From NCBI RefSeq assembly GCF_030506285.1, contig NZ_CP119422.1:6559501-6623500 (forward strand): a stretch of 64,000 nt of DNA, given 5' to 3'. The stretch comes from Catalinimonas niigatensis. GTDB lineage: Bacteria > Bacteroidota > Bacteroidia > Cytophagales > Cyclobacteriaceae. A model generated the notes under the pieces. It had not been told where the DNA came from. It ran no database searches and saw nothing but the letters and a program-made list of their open reading frames with translations. Made by a program: the position numbers and the translations under genes. This document shows positions 1-7,792 of the stretch, piece after piece (the stretch's first letter is position 1; every line of letters starts with the position of its first letter).

Positions 1-372
1 CGAATCCTCATGAAACTGATCATAGCTCAGCTCAAAGTGAATATATTGGTAGATCAACAAACAAACGCCCATGCCTACTGCCAGGCCTAGGATATTAATT
101 GCTGTATAAAATTTATGCTTGAGTAAAACTCTGGTGCTGATGTTAAAGTAGTGTCGGAACATGGCAGGATGGCTTAGGTTGTATTGAGGAAAAGAGCGAA
201 TGAGGGAAGGTCGGAAAAGGCCTATCACCTGAAAGAAATACATCCACGCAGCAAAACGCTGACTCTCATCAAGATTACGCTGATACATCTCTTCCAGATC
301 TCCTGCAATTTCATTGTAGTAATCTGGATGGCAAAACCATCGGAAGAGGTGGTCGGCGAATCTTTTGATCAT
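1..372 (-). CDS. FtsX/MacB-like ABC transporter permease, N-terminal part (runs off left edge)
   Basis: The first 124 residues of an inner-membrane ABC permease are visible; the rest lies left of the window. Residues 1-70 form the permease prefix domain typical of Bacteroidota FtsX-type permeases (MIKRFADHLFRWFC start, then a GDLEEMYQRN helix). They continue in frame into the membrane part (MFRHYFNIS at about residue 71) and the first transmembrane helix (NILGLAVGMGVCLLIY). The ATG at 372 lies 30 bp after the stop of the upstream permease, so the two genes are tandem paralogues in one operon under the PadR gene at 3026-3364. This intact copy is the template that exposes the frame break in its neighbour. 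The substrate cannot be told; such permeases usually belong to MacB-like export or lipoprotein/peptide systems, and no ATPase is visible here. Confidence 0.85.
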   Translation of the reverse strand, partial: MIKRFADHLFRWFCHPDYYNEIAGDLEEMYQRNLDESQRFAAWMYFFQVIGLFRPSLIRSFPQYNLSHPAMFRHYFNISTRVLLKHKFYTAINILGLAVGMGVCLLIYQYIHFELSYDQFHEDS

Positions 373-402
373 GAGGTTTTATTTCTTTTGCTCATCATCT
401 TA

Positions 403-2820
403 CTACTCATACTTCAAAGTTCTGGCCGGATCAAGGATGGCTACTTTGTAGATCTGATAGCCTACCGTGAGCAAGGCAAAAACTACTACGATACACAGAG
501 CAGCTATGCTTAGCAGCCAGGGGAAATCAATGCGGTAAGCATAGTTTTCCAGCCAGAAATTCATGCTGAAGTAGACTGCCGGAAGACCAATAAGTCCGGC
601 AAAACTCAATAGGATCAGAAAGTCTTTGTAGAAGATACCGATGATGTTAGGCACAGAGGCCCCCAACACTTTTCTCACGCCCACTTCTACCGTGCGCTGC
701 ACCGCCATGAAGGAAGATAAGCCAAACAAACCCAAAGTAGCGATGAAAATAGCCAGGGCGGAGAAGGTTCCGAATATTTCTCCAAAGCGTCTGTCCTGTT
801 CGTAAAGCGCAGCAAAGCGATCATCCAGAAAGGTGTAATCCAGAGGCGTATCCGGAAAGAACTCATTCCAGGTATCGCTCAGGTAAGCCAGGCCTTCCTG
901 ATATTGCTTAGGATTGAGTTTTACCACAGTAGCATAAGATTGATAAGAAGGGAAGTACAGACTAGGTTCAACATCTGATTTTAAGGAAGTTCTGTTAAAA
1001 TCTTTGATAATCCCTATGATCTGAAATTTATCGCTACCCTCTTCTTCACCAATTTGGATTTCTTTATGCAATACACTTTCTGCATTATCAATATTGAATT
1101 TTCTCAAAAATGCCTGATTTGCCATGACCACCATCGTATCTGCAATACGGGTAGGGTCAAAATTTCTTCCTGCCAGTAATTCCATGTTTAGGGTTTCCAG
1201 AAAATGCTCGTCAATATTTTGCCAGTAAGTTGCACCGGCCCGCAAGTCAGTAAGTCCGACGATACGGGTTTTGGTCGTAGTATAATTGATTTCTCCATCC
1301 TCACCTCCGGGAAGGTGAGATGTGCCTCCTACAGTTTCTACAGCTACATGCTTTCGCAGGGCTTCCTTGAAGGATGCTACTTTGGATTGATGGGCATTCC
1401 ATTGTTCACCACCTACATCTGGCAAATAAAAACCTACAACATGATCAGTAGAAAAGCCTAAATCTTTCCCCTGCATGAATTGTAATTGGTGATAGACCGT
1501 AAAAGTGCCGGCAATTAAGACGATGGAAGCTGTAAATTGTACTACCACCAGACCTTTTCTGAGAAGGGTACCGCTTTTGGAATTCCTAAATTTACCTTTG
1601 AGTACAGCTACAGGTTTGAAGCCAGAGAGTACCAATGCTGGATAGAAACCGGAAACCAGGGTGCCAATAATAAAGAATATCAGCAGGCTTTGCAAAAAGG
1701 GTAAGTGGTTCCATACGTGATTGACAATCTCTTTTCCAATCAACTGGTGAAAGAAAGGGAGTAACAATTCTGAAATCAAAAGGGCAAGAATAGCAGCGAT
1801 AAAGTTCACCAACAAAGCCTCCAGCAAAAACTGATTGATGATCTGCAACTTATAGGCTCCTATGACTTTCCTTAATCCTACTTCTTTGGCCCGATTGATT
1901 GCCCTTGCGGTAGAGAGGTTGATATAATTAATCCAGGCAATGATCAGGATAAAGAAAGCAATGATGCGCATAAAGCTTACTGCTTTTTCACTACCGGGAA
2001 TTTCTGCTTCGTACTGAAAGTCAGATTTCAGATGAATATCCTGCACGGGAATAAGATAAAAGAACTCCATGCTTCCTTCTGACAGATACTTTTTTGAGAG
2101 GTTCTCCAACTTGCCGGAAACAGCCGAAAGGCTTGCTTGAGGAACAAGTTTTACAAAGGAGTAATAGTTGCTCAAGTCCCAGTTGTTATAGTCAAAACGG
2201 TCTTTGATGGTTTCATCAGAAAGGAGGATGTCAAACTTATATTGCGTATTCTCAGGCACATCCTCAATCACCCCGGTGATTTTAAATGAACGATTAAAGT
2301 GCCCCAGGACTTCCAGCGTTTCTCCCAGAGGGTTCTGGTCTCCAAAGTAAAATCTGGCTTTGCTTTGAGTCAGAACTAGAGAATTTGGTTCATCAAACAT
2401 TTCATCTGCTGAGCCTTGCAGCACTTGGTAATCAAAGAGTTTTAAAAAATTAGTATCAGCAGTCACTACATGATCCTCCTGCACCACAGACTCTCCATGA
2501 CGAAAGATAAGCCTGCTAAATTTGCGCGTAGTGGTGTATTCTTCTACTTCTGGCAGTTCATCTTTCAATGCTTTGCCTGCAGGATAATACATGGTGGCTT
2601 CCTTGGTCACGACTTCTCCATTGATGATTTGATGGATGGAAAGACGATGAATCTGCTCTGAATCTGAAAAGAAGCTGTCGTAGCTATCTTCAAAGCGAAG
2701 GTACTCACTGATCAGTAAAAAAGAACTTAGCCCTATAGCCAATCCCAGCACATTGATGGTGGTAAAAAGTTTGTGGCGGAGCAGGTTGCGAGTGCTGATT
2801 TTGAAGTAGTTTCTAAACAT
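403..2820 (-). CDS. FtsX/MacB-like ABC transporter permease, membrane part
   Basis: An inner-membrane ABC transporter permease of the MacB/FtsX family with two halves, each a periplasmic MacB-PCD-like region followed by an FtsX block. The start MFRNYFKIS leads into a transmembrane helix (INVLGLAIGLSSFLL). The first FtsX block has the family signature around INLSTARAINRAKEVGLRKVIGA (split here as INLSTARAI then RAKEVGLRKVIGA). The last block has RTVEVGVRKVLGA followed by C-terminal helices. I chose the ATG at 2820, giving 805 residues; a longer reading frame to 2904 would add residues unrelated to the family. Homologues carry a prefix domain fused at this point. Here the prefix lies in another frame (2733-3029), so the gene is frameshifted, translated by re-initiation, or affected by a sequence error. 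Confidence 0.85.
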   Translation of the reverse strand: MFRNYFKISTRNLLRHKLFTTINVLGLAIGLSSFLLISEYLRFEDSYDSFFSDSEQIHRLSIHQIINGEVVTKEATMYYPAGKALKDELPEVEEYTTTRKFSRLIFRHGESVVQEDHVVTADTNFLKLFDYQVLQGSADEMFDEPNSLVLTQSKARFYFGDQNPLGETLEVLGHFNRSFKITGVIEDVPENTQYKFDILLSDETIKDRFDYNNWDLSNYYSFVKLVPQASLSAVSGKLENLSKKYLSEGSMEFFYLIPVQDIHLKSDFQYEAEIPGSEKAVSFMRIIAFFILIIAWINYINLSTARAINRAKEVGLRKVIGAYKLQIINQFLLEALLVNFIAAILALLISELLLPFFHQLIGKEIVNHVWNHLPFLQSLLIFFIIGTLVSGFYPALVLSGFKPVAVLKGKFRNSKSGTLLRKGLVVVQFTASIVLIAGTFTVYHQLQFMQGKDLGFSTDHVVGFYLPDVGGEQWNAHQSKVASFKEALRKHVAVETVGGTSHLPGGEDGEINYTTTKTRIVGLTDLRAGATYWQNIDEHFLETLNMELLAGRNFDPTRIADTMVVMANQAFLRKFNIDNAESVLHKEIQIGEEEGSDKFQIIGIIKDFNRTSLKSDVEPSLYFPSYQSYATVVKLNPKQYQEGLAYLSDTWNEFFPDTPLDYTFLDDRFAALYEQDRRFGEIFGTFSALAIFIATLGLFGLSSFMAVQRTVEVGVRKVLGASVPNIIGIFYKDFLILLSFAGLIGLPAVYFSMNFWLENYAYRIDFPWLLSIAALCIVVVFALLTVGYQIYKVAILDPARTLKYE

Positions 2821-3029
2821 ACAGGATGGATTAAAAGGTGTTGAGGAAAAGAGCGGATAAGGGATGGACGAAACAAACCAAATATTTGAAAGAGATACAT
2901 CCACTGTGCAAAGCGAATCTCATCATCCTGATTTCGCTGATATATTTCTTCCAGATCGCCTACAATTTCATCGTAGTAGTCAGGAAGGCAAAACCATCGG
3001 AAGAGGCGATCAGCCAGGCGTTTGATCAT
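2733..3029 (-). CDS. permease prefix domain fragment, frame-broken from the downstream permease
   Basis: A 98-residue reading frame whose first 65 or so residues (MIKRLADRLFRWFC, then GDLEEIYQRN, then FRPSLIRSFPQ) match the permease prefix domain of the intact paralogue at 1-372. After that it runs into the permease gene in the wrong frame and ends in unrelated sequence. Its ATG overlaps the PadR stop codon (ATGA), which implies translational coupling in one operon. Aligned with the paralogue, one base is missing at about 2821-2822, immediately before the permease ATG. Adding one base restores a single protein of about 875 residues. Annotate it as the 5' part of a frameshifted gene unless resequencing shows otherwise. 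Confidence 0.75.
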   Translation of the reverse strand: MIKRLADRLFRWFCLPDYYDEIVGDLEEIYQRNQDDEIRFAQWMYLFQIFGLFRPSLIRSFPQHLLIHPVCLETTSKSALATCSATNFLPPSMCWDWL

Positions 3030-3364
3030 GAGAATTTGAATTCAAGCGCAAGTTTGGGAATGGACTCCCAGAGTTCTATGCGTATATCTCTGCTCTGCTG
3101 TAGTGCCCTTTTGCCGAAGGCAGTGATGGTATAAAAACGCTTCGGCTTACCACCCCGCTGAGCATTGGCTTCCCCTTCTCTGGATTCCAGGTAGCCTTTT
3201 TTCTCCATCCTTTTTAATGCTGATTGTAAAGCTCCCACACTCACTTTCCGCTGTGCTTTTTCCTCAATGGCATCTTTGATGGCCACCCCATAAGCTTCGT
3301 TGTAGAGTACGCCTACTGTAAGCAATACAATCTCTTCAAATTCACCCAATGGATATGTGTTCAT
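3026..3364 (-). CDS. PadR family transcriptional regulator
   Basis: A 112-residue winged-helix regulator of the PadR family. The N-terminal half has the family pattern (LGEFEEIVLLTVGVL, then AYGVAIKD), with the wing near residues 55-85 (ALQSALKRMEKKGYLESREGE, shortened here to its ends) and the conserved RRFYTIT-like segment as KRFYTITAFGKRAL. The ATG at 3364 is preferred to the longer frame at 3463 because the family starts at MNTYPLGEFEE and the upstream residues look like intergenic sequence. Its stop overlaps the start of the permease prefix frame. In Bacteroidota this PadR plus permease pairing is common, and the regulator probably represses its own operon until a membrane-active ligand is sensed; that is inference. 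Confidence 0.9.
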   Translation of the reverse strand: MNTYPLGEFEEIVLLTVGVLYNEAYGVAIKDAIEEKAQRKVSVGALQSALKRMEKKGYLESREGEANAQRGGKPKRFYTITAFGKRALQQSRDIRIELWESIPKLALEFKFS

Positions 3365-3378
3365 GCAATTTCTTATTT

Positions 3379-3429
3379 GTAGTATTGCAATGAAGTGAAT
3401 TCTAATCCAATTTCCTAATGGTAGTATTG
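3379..3429 (-). promoter_or_regulatory. direct repeat in the PadR promoter region, possible operator
   Basis: On the minus strand the nine-base word CAATACTAC occurs twice upstream of padR, at 3379-3387 and 3421-3429, spaced 42 bp start to start, which is four helical turns. The region is AT-rich and lies between padR and the nucleoside hydrolase gene. Autoregulation by the PadR protein would fit, but PadR sites are more often inverted repeats, so this is a weak call. Confidence 0.3.
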
Positions 3430-3536
3430 AAATTAATTTCTGTTTAGTTGATGATAGGATCAACAGCTAAACTATAAACGCACGCTTAATACATTAGAAT
3501 AATCAGGAATCTCTCAAACAGCCAGTAATCAGTTGC

Positions 3537-4508
3537 TTAGAAAGTTGCGCTGTAAATCCCTATCATCAAAGCATCTATGACTTTGGCGATTTCCACCGGG
3601 TTCATTTTTTCTAGCAGATAAGCCTGCTTGGGCTGATCTTCCTGCACCCATTGGTTGCTGCCATCTTCCGCTACTATACATGAACCTTCATTTTGTAAAT
3701 CCCAATAGTCGTTAGAAGAAGAAAGTGCATAGAGGATTGATGCCTGATCCCAGCTTTGCCTCCCCTCAAAGTTGTTATACAGCTCATAAGCCCTTCTCAC
3801 AGGACTTTCTGCCGGAAGCGACTTCTCTAAATAAGCCCCTCCGGTAATGATTTCGTTGCCAATCTCCCAACCGGCAAATACCACTTCACCCGGCCATTTT
3901 TCTACACAGACCTGGGTGGATTTGGGGTCAGGACGATAAAAATTGGCTTCTTTGCCTTCCGGAAACTGTCCACCCATGCAGGACCACAACGTTACTTTCT
4001 TTTTGACCAAATCTATCCCCGATAGCTTACTGTGCTGATCGGCTTCCGATTCCAGTAAATGCCGTAGGTTAGTCAGGTGACCGATGGTGATGACGATCAC
4101 ACTGGAATCGGGTTGAGATGCCAAAAGCTTACGATACAAATCCGTGGCATCTTCGGCATCCTCATAAGTCTTAAGCGTATGCGGAAATTCCTCAGCAACC
4201 TGCTTAGTGTACTTGGAGAATTCTCTAAGCTGGATTCCTTTTTCTACGCCAATCGGAATATCCGGCCGACCAAAATGATGGTTGATGGCATCCGTACACA
4301 GCGGCGCATGCCGGTCATCGCTGGTGACAATCACTCCCAGCAAATCAATGACCTTGTGATCGGCAAAGGTGTGCAGCATGGCCAGCGCTCCTACATCATC
4401 CACATCAGAATCTATGTCTGTATCTAGTATGACTTTGATGGGCTGGGCAAACGATGAATTTGAAACAATAGAGATAAGACAAAATGCAAAAGAAATGATA
4501 AGCTTCAT
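3537..4508 (-). CDS. exported inosine-uridine preferring nucleoside hydrolase-like protein
   Basis: A 323-residue member of the IunH/nucleoside hydrolase family, which cleaves the N-glycosidic bond of nucleosides to ribose and base using a bound calcium ion. The aspartate cluster DTDIDSDVDD at residues 29-38 is the hallmark calcium and ribose site. A signal peptide is clear (hydrophobic residues 3-17, cleavage near SFAQ), so the enzyme should act in the periplasm or at the surface, unlike the cytosolic E. coli enzymes. It is the last gene of a minus-strand group with NagB-like, PIG-L and Gfo/Idh proteins, separated by 50 bp from the NagB-like gene. Substrate could be a nucleoside or another N-glycoside; the context of amino-sugar enzymes leaves that open. 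Confidence 0.85.
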   Translation of the reverse strand: MKLIISFAFCLISIVSNSSFAQPIKVILDTDIDSDVDDVGALAMLHTFADHKVIDLLGVIVTSDDRHAPLCTDAINHHFGRPDIPIGVEKGIQLREFSKYTKQVAEEFPHTLKTYEDAEDATDLYRKLLASQPDSSVIVITIGHLTNLRHLLESEADQHSKLSGIDLVKKKVTLWSCMGGQFPEGKEANFYRPDPKSTQVCVEKWPGEVVFAGWEIGNEIITGGAYLEKSLPAESPVRRAYELYNNFEGRQSWDQASILYALSSSNDYWDLQNEGSCIVAEDGSNQWVQEDQPKQAYLLEKMNPVEIAKVIDALMIGIYSATF

Positions 4509-4558
4509 GAGGATTTAGTAATTGAAAAAGTTTAGGCTTAAATAAACGGCTTTGCATA

Positions 4559-5488
4559 CTAATGCATTTCAACTGCACAACTGCCGATTCCCTTGCGATA
4601 AAAATTGAACTGCACATTGGGGTGATCTGCCAGCAGCGACATAGGTACCGAAGTATCCTGAATATTTTGGGAAATCATGTATGTGGTAAGCCGCTGACCA
4701 AAGGGATTGTCGTGCAGTCCGGCATGCCAGATGGAAACTTTTTCTGCTTTCCAGGTTTCTACCGGCCCCACCGTAATGGCTTGTGTAGGCACCAATGTAA
4801 TGTTTCCGCCACCGGAAGTACGGGCATTCTGGGCAATGGTGATCGGATGCAAATCTACTACCCGGGTGGCTAGCTTGCGGTATTCCTCCGGCGGCGGTGG
4901 ATTGTCCTGGTACTTTCCTTCTCTTCGGGGTGGATCATTAAACGCCCAGTGCTTGATGTCGCCCTGTCCGCCCTGCATCAAGGCACAATGTACACCTTCC
5001 CAGCTTTTACGGTACGCCTCGGTATCCGCTTTTGGAAAATGCAACTGTGCATCAGGCATCCGCAGTTCTTCACGCATGCGGTTAAAGCACAATTCGCGGT
5101 CTGCTTTCTCAAAAGAAAGAGGATGATCAGCGGAAACTTCTTTCCCATTGATCAGCCACTCATCCATGCCCCAGAAATGCGCAGACTTCAGCGACAAATC
5201 CAGTGCATTGACGATCCTTGCGACCAAAGGTAAGTGCTCGGTAGGACCAATAGGCCCGCAGACTCCGAAAGGATTGTCATCAGTAGATTGCTTCCAGGCG
5301 GTGATGTACTCTAATGCTTCCGCGAGATAAAAATCTTCCAGGGTGTCATAAAAGACTACCTTAAAACCGGGCCGGGAAAGCTGAAGCATCTTTTCAGGAG
5401 TAAGCTGCGCTACTTCCTGGATAAGCGCATCATCCAGTGTAGTATAATCCCACCAGGCAGGAGCAATAGAACTAATTTTTCGGGGCAT
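4559..5488 (-). CDS. glucosamine-6-phosphate deaminase-like protein (NagB family, diverged)
   Basis: A 309-residue NagB/SugarP-isomerase fold protein. Family landmarks visible are the GMDEW segment at 107-111 (NagB has MDEY with its catalytic Asp) and [14 protein letters not shown] at 173-186, which aligns with the NagB active-site loop GxGxDGHIAFNEP. In that loop the ring-opening His (His180) is kept, the Asp is displaced by one position and the Glu is replaced by Asp. NagB converts glucosamine-6-phosphate to fructose-6-phosphate and ammonia; whether this protein deaminates or only isomerises is uncertain. It sits 126 bp downstream of the PIG-L deacetylase gene and likely uses its product. 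No signal peptide is seen, so it is cytosolic. Confidence 0.8.
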   Translation of the reverse strand: MPRKISSIAPAWWDYTTLDDALIQEVAQLTPEKMLQLSRPGFKVVFYDTLEDFYLAEALEYITAWKQSTDDNPFGVCGPIGPTEHLPLVARIVNALDLSLKSAHFWGMDEWLINGKEVSADHPLSFEKADRELCFNRMREELRMPDAQLHFPKADTEAYRKSWEGVHCALMQGGQGDIKHWAFNDPPRREGKYQDNPPPPEEYRKLATRVVDLHPITIAQNARTSGGGNITLVPTQAITVGPVETWKAEKVSIWHAGLHDNPFGQRLTTYMISQNIQDTSVPMSLLADHPNVQFNFYRKGIGSCAVEMH

Positions 5489-5523
5489 ATAGGTTATTTT
5501 TTAGTGTTGATGATTATGAGTTG

Positions 5524-5600
5524 GAAGTGGTACCCCACCGGGATGGAAGTGGGAAGATGGAAGTTAACTTCCGACTCCTGTCCCGGTGGGGCACCACTTC
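5524..5600. repeat. intergenic REP-like hairpin element
   Basis: Twenty-base arms at 5524-5543 and 5581-5600 are inverted repeats matching at 19 of 20 positions (core ACCCCACCGGGA / TCCCGGTGGGG). The loop contains a perfect 14-base palindrome, GGAAGTTAACTTCC, at 5559-5572. It fills the gap between the PIG-L and NagB-like genes. The word CTTCCGACTCCTG at 5568-5580 recurs as its complement at 58040-58052, so this looks like a member of a dispersed extragenic repeat family. It could also stabilise mRNA or attenuate readthrough. Confidence 0.65.
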
Positions 5601-5614
5601 TGACTTCTAGCTTC

Positions 5615-6415
5615 TTAATATCCCTTTTCAAGACTTTGTTCATAGGCTACGTTGATTAGGTAATCTTCCCTCAAATCCTGCAAAGGATCGGTTTCCGCGT
5701 CGCAGAAGCCATAGTGCAGATGGCGGCGCCAGCCTTCGGCATAAGTAAACTTTTCTGACATGCGTCCCATCGTCAAAGCCATATCTTCCATGCTTTGCAG
5801 ATAGGAGTTGAGCTTTTGGCTTACATCAAGCCATTGTTGCTGACTCTGGTGTGCTTGTAGTGCTTCCATTTTTATCGCCTGAACAGCAGTGGTATTGACA
5901 AAAGCACCGGGAATAATCTTTCGGCGTAAACTGTCTCTTAACCCATGCGGCATGGCATGGTAGATTGTGCAGTCGTAAGGCTCGGTAGGACGCGCCGGAA
6001 CAGATTCAAAATTGGGCATACCCCGGGCAAAAGCAGCCGTTACAGCCAGCCGACAGGCATTGCAATGGTCTTCCATATAATCTTGCGGTGAATGGGTAAG
6101 CAAAACACTGGGCCTGACCTCACGAATGATAGCTGTCAGTTGGCGAAGCGTTTTCAGTTCATACAGGATTTCCAGATCATCACAGAGGGGGGGATGAAAG
6201 TGGGCACCCAAAATGTCAGCCGCCTGCTTCGCTTCTCGCAGACGGATTTTTTGCGTCATATCAGCATCGTATTCCAGACTGCCACCACTACCGGAAGAGA
6301 GGTTCATGTAATGGATCTCATAGCCTGCTCGCTTGAGAAGTAAGAGTGTTCCGGCCATCATGAACTCAATATCATCAGGATGGGCAGCAATGGCAATCGC
6401 AGTTTTCATCATCAA
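5615..6415 (-). CDS. PIG-L/LmbE family deacetylase
   Basis: A 266-residue zinc-dependent deacetylase of the PIG-L/LmbE family. The AHPDD motif at residues 11-15 supplies two zinc ligands and the catalytic Asp, and DHCNA at 116-120 supplies the third His. Known members remove acetyl groups from GlcNAc-phosphatidylinositol, GlcNAc-inositol of mycothiol and bacillithiol precursors, or chitobiose. No signal peptide is present. The next methionines (6412 and 6409) are equally good starts. The gene lies 4 bp after the Gfo/Idh gene and upstream of the NagB-like gene, so deacetylation of an N-acetyl amino sugar followed by isomerisation or deamination is the likely order of work. Confidence 0.88.
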   Translation of the reverse strand: MMMKTAIAIAAHPDDIEFMMAGTLLLLKRAGYEIHYMNLSSGSGGSLEYDADMTQKIRLREAKQAADILGAHFHPPLCDDLEILYELKTLRQLTAIIREVRPSVLLTHSPQDYMEDHCNACRLAVTAAFARGMPNFESVPARPTEPYDCTIYHAMPHGLRDSLRRKIIPGAFVNTTAVQAIKMEALQAHQSQQQWLDVSQKLNSYLQSMEDMALTMGRMSEKFTYAEGWRRHLHYGFCDAETDPLQDLREDYLINVAYEQSLEKGY

Positions 6416-6419
6416 AACA

Positions 6420-7442
6420 TTAAAGCTTTACGGGTTTGCCTGTCGCTGCCGACTGATCGGCAGCAAACATGATTTCGTGGGTTTTCATGGCATCCTTGAG
6501 GCTTGTAAGCGGCATGTCCATATCATTTTCAAGACACTCAAAAAAAGTATCAAATTGAGATTGGTAAGGATGATCTGTAACATCGCCGGAATCCAGCATT
6601 TTCATGGCCAGCGTACTCCAGGTATTTTTATCCGTGCCCAGCTTCATGGAATGGAATTTATTGTCCAGCAGACTACCTTCGCTGCCGCACAGGTGAGTAT
6701 GAAAATAATAAGGTTGCAGGCAATCTACGATGGAAGCGCACTTCCCGATGCGTCCGCTTTTAAACTTTAAGATGGTGACACTGCTGGTAGGATATTCGTA
6801 GGGTTCAAAATAAGCATTCTTGGATTGGGTATGGTAACTGCTGACTTCAGCTACATCCGTGCCCATACACAGCAGCAATGCGTCCAGGGCATGGCAACCT
6901 GCAGTGAGAAGGGCACTACCGCCTGCGTCTTTGCGGGTATTCCAGCGGTACTGTCCATACCAGGGGCCCAGGCCGTGATAATAATCAATTTCCCCATAGT
7001 GAAGATCGCCGAGTAAACCCTGATCAATGACAGCTTTGGTTGCTATAAACTGGCTGGAATAACGGCATTCAAAGCAGAAACAGGTTCTGACATTCGCTTC
7101 TTTTACAGCCTCCTCTACAGCAAGGCAATCCTCCCACGATAATGACAAAGGTTTTTCAATGATGAGATGCTTGCCTGCCTGGGCTGCTGCGATTGCATGT
7201 GCTTTGTGTTGGTAAGGATAACCGCAAATAGAGACGATATGGATATTTTTATCCGCTAACATCTCTTCCAGCTTTGTATAAGTTTTGATAGGAGAGTCCC
7301 ATGCTGCACTGAGTTCAGCATCGTCCAAAGGGCGGGATGAATAAATAGCAGTAACATGTGCATAAGTGCTGGCATTAATGGCTGCGATGTGCGCAGTGGC
7401 CACCCATCCGTAGCCGATGATTCCCACATTGTATTTTTTCAC
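6420..7442 (-). CDS. Gfo/Idh/MocA family oxidoreductase
   Basis: A 340-residue NAD(P)-dependent sugar dehydrogenase-type protein. The N-terminal Rossmann fold is clear (NVGIIGYGWVATAHI, residues 4-18) and the EKP motif that positions the nicotinamide is in HLIIEKPLSL. The substrate-domain His/Asp pair is in TAGCHALDALL. It is cytosolic. It is the first gene of the minus-strand amino-sugar group, immediately ahead of the PIG-L deacetylase (4 bp) and divergent from an MFS sugar porter. It probably oxidises a hydroxyl of the imported sugar, often C3 in this family. The exact substrate cannot be assigned. Confidence 0.9.
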   Translation of the reverse strand: MKKYNVGIIGYGWVATAHIAAINASTYAHVTAIYSSRPLDDAELSAAWDSPIKTYTKLEEMLADKNIHIVSICGYPYQHKAHAIAAAQAGKHLIIEKPLSLSWEDCLAVEEAVKEANVRTCFCFECRYSSQFIATKAVIDQGLLGDLHYGEIDYYHGLGPWYGQYRWNTRKDAGGSALLTAGCHALDALLLCMGTDVAEVSSYHTQSKNAYFEPYEYPTSSVTILKFKSGRIGKCASIVDCLQPYYFHTHLCGSEGSLLDNKFHSMKLGTDKNTWSTLAMKMLDSGDVTDHPYQSQFDTFFECLENDMDMPLTSLKDAMKTHEIMFAADQSAATGKPVKL

Positions 7443-7792
7443 ATCAGTTGATTTTAGAGTTTTAGGTGAAGTATAAATAAGAATTTATCATGACTTAAGC
7501 CAAAGATTTCCGGATAATGTCTGGCCTGAAGAGTCAGATGCTATAACTTTTCAAGTCAAAGCTTTCAAATGCTTTGGCATATTTATACTCAAAATAAAAT
7601 GATTTGGGAAATTGAAGTACAGTACATTGTTATTTTGAGTATCCGGTTCCACCGGGGATGCCGGAAAAAAATGGGCTGAGTTTTTCCCGGTTCATCATTT
7701 GTCCGGTATAACTCATAGATAGGTTATCTTTTATTTTTAAAGAACTTTACCGTATTTAAGACCCCTACCACAACCTTAAATGATCATCTTAA
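7443..7792. other. divergent intergenic region between Gfo/Idh and MFS genes
   Basis: A 350-bp gap holding the promoters of two divergent sugar-utilisation transcripts. It contains a 13-base perfect inverted repeat (listed separately) and three CCGGTT/CCGGGG-type words between 7642 and 7722. A sequence near the Bacteroidota -7 consensus, TATCTTTT, lies upstream of the MFS gene at about 7728, but without a well-spaced -33 TTG. No coding sequence is supported. Confidence 0.6.
7585..7642. promoter_or_regulatory. long inverted repeat, candidate operator
   Basis: ATACTCAAAATAA at 7585-7597 is perfectly repeated in inverse orientation as TTATTTTGAGTAT at 7630-7642, with a 32-base spacer. The position, midway between two divergent sugar genes, suits a shared operator bound by a dimeric or looping regulator. 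No regulator gene sits beside it. An RNA hairpin leader is the alternative. Confidence 0.5.
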
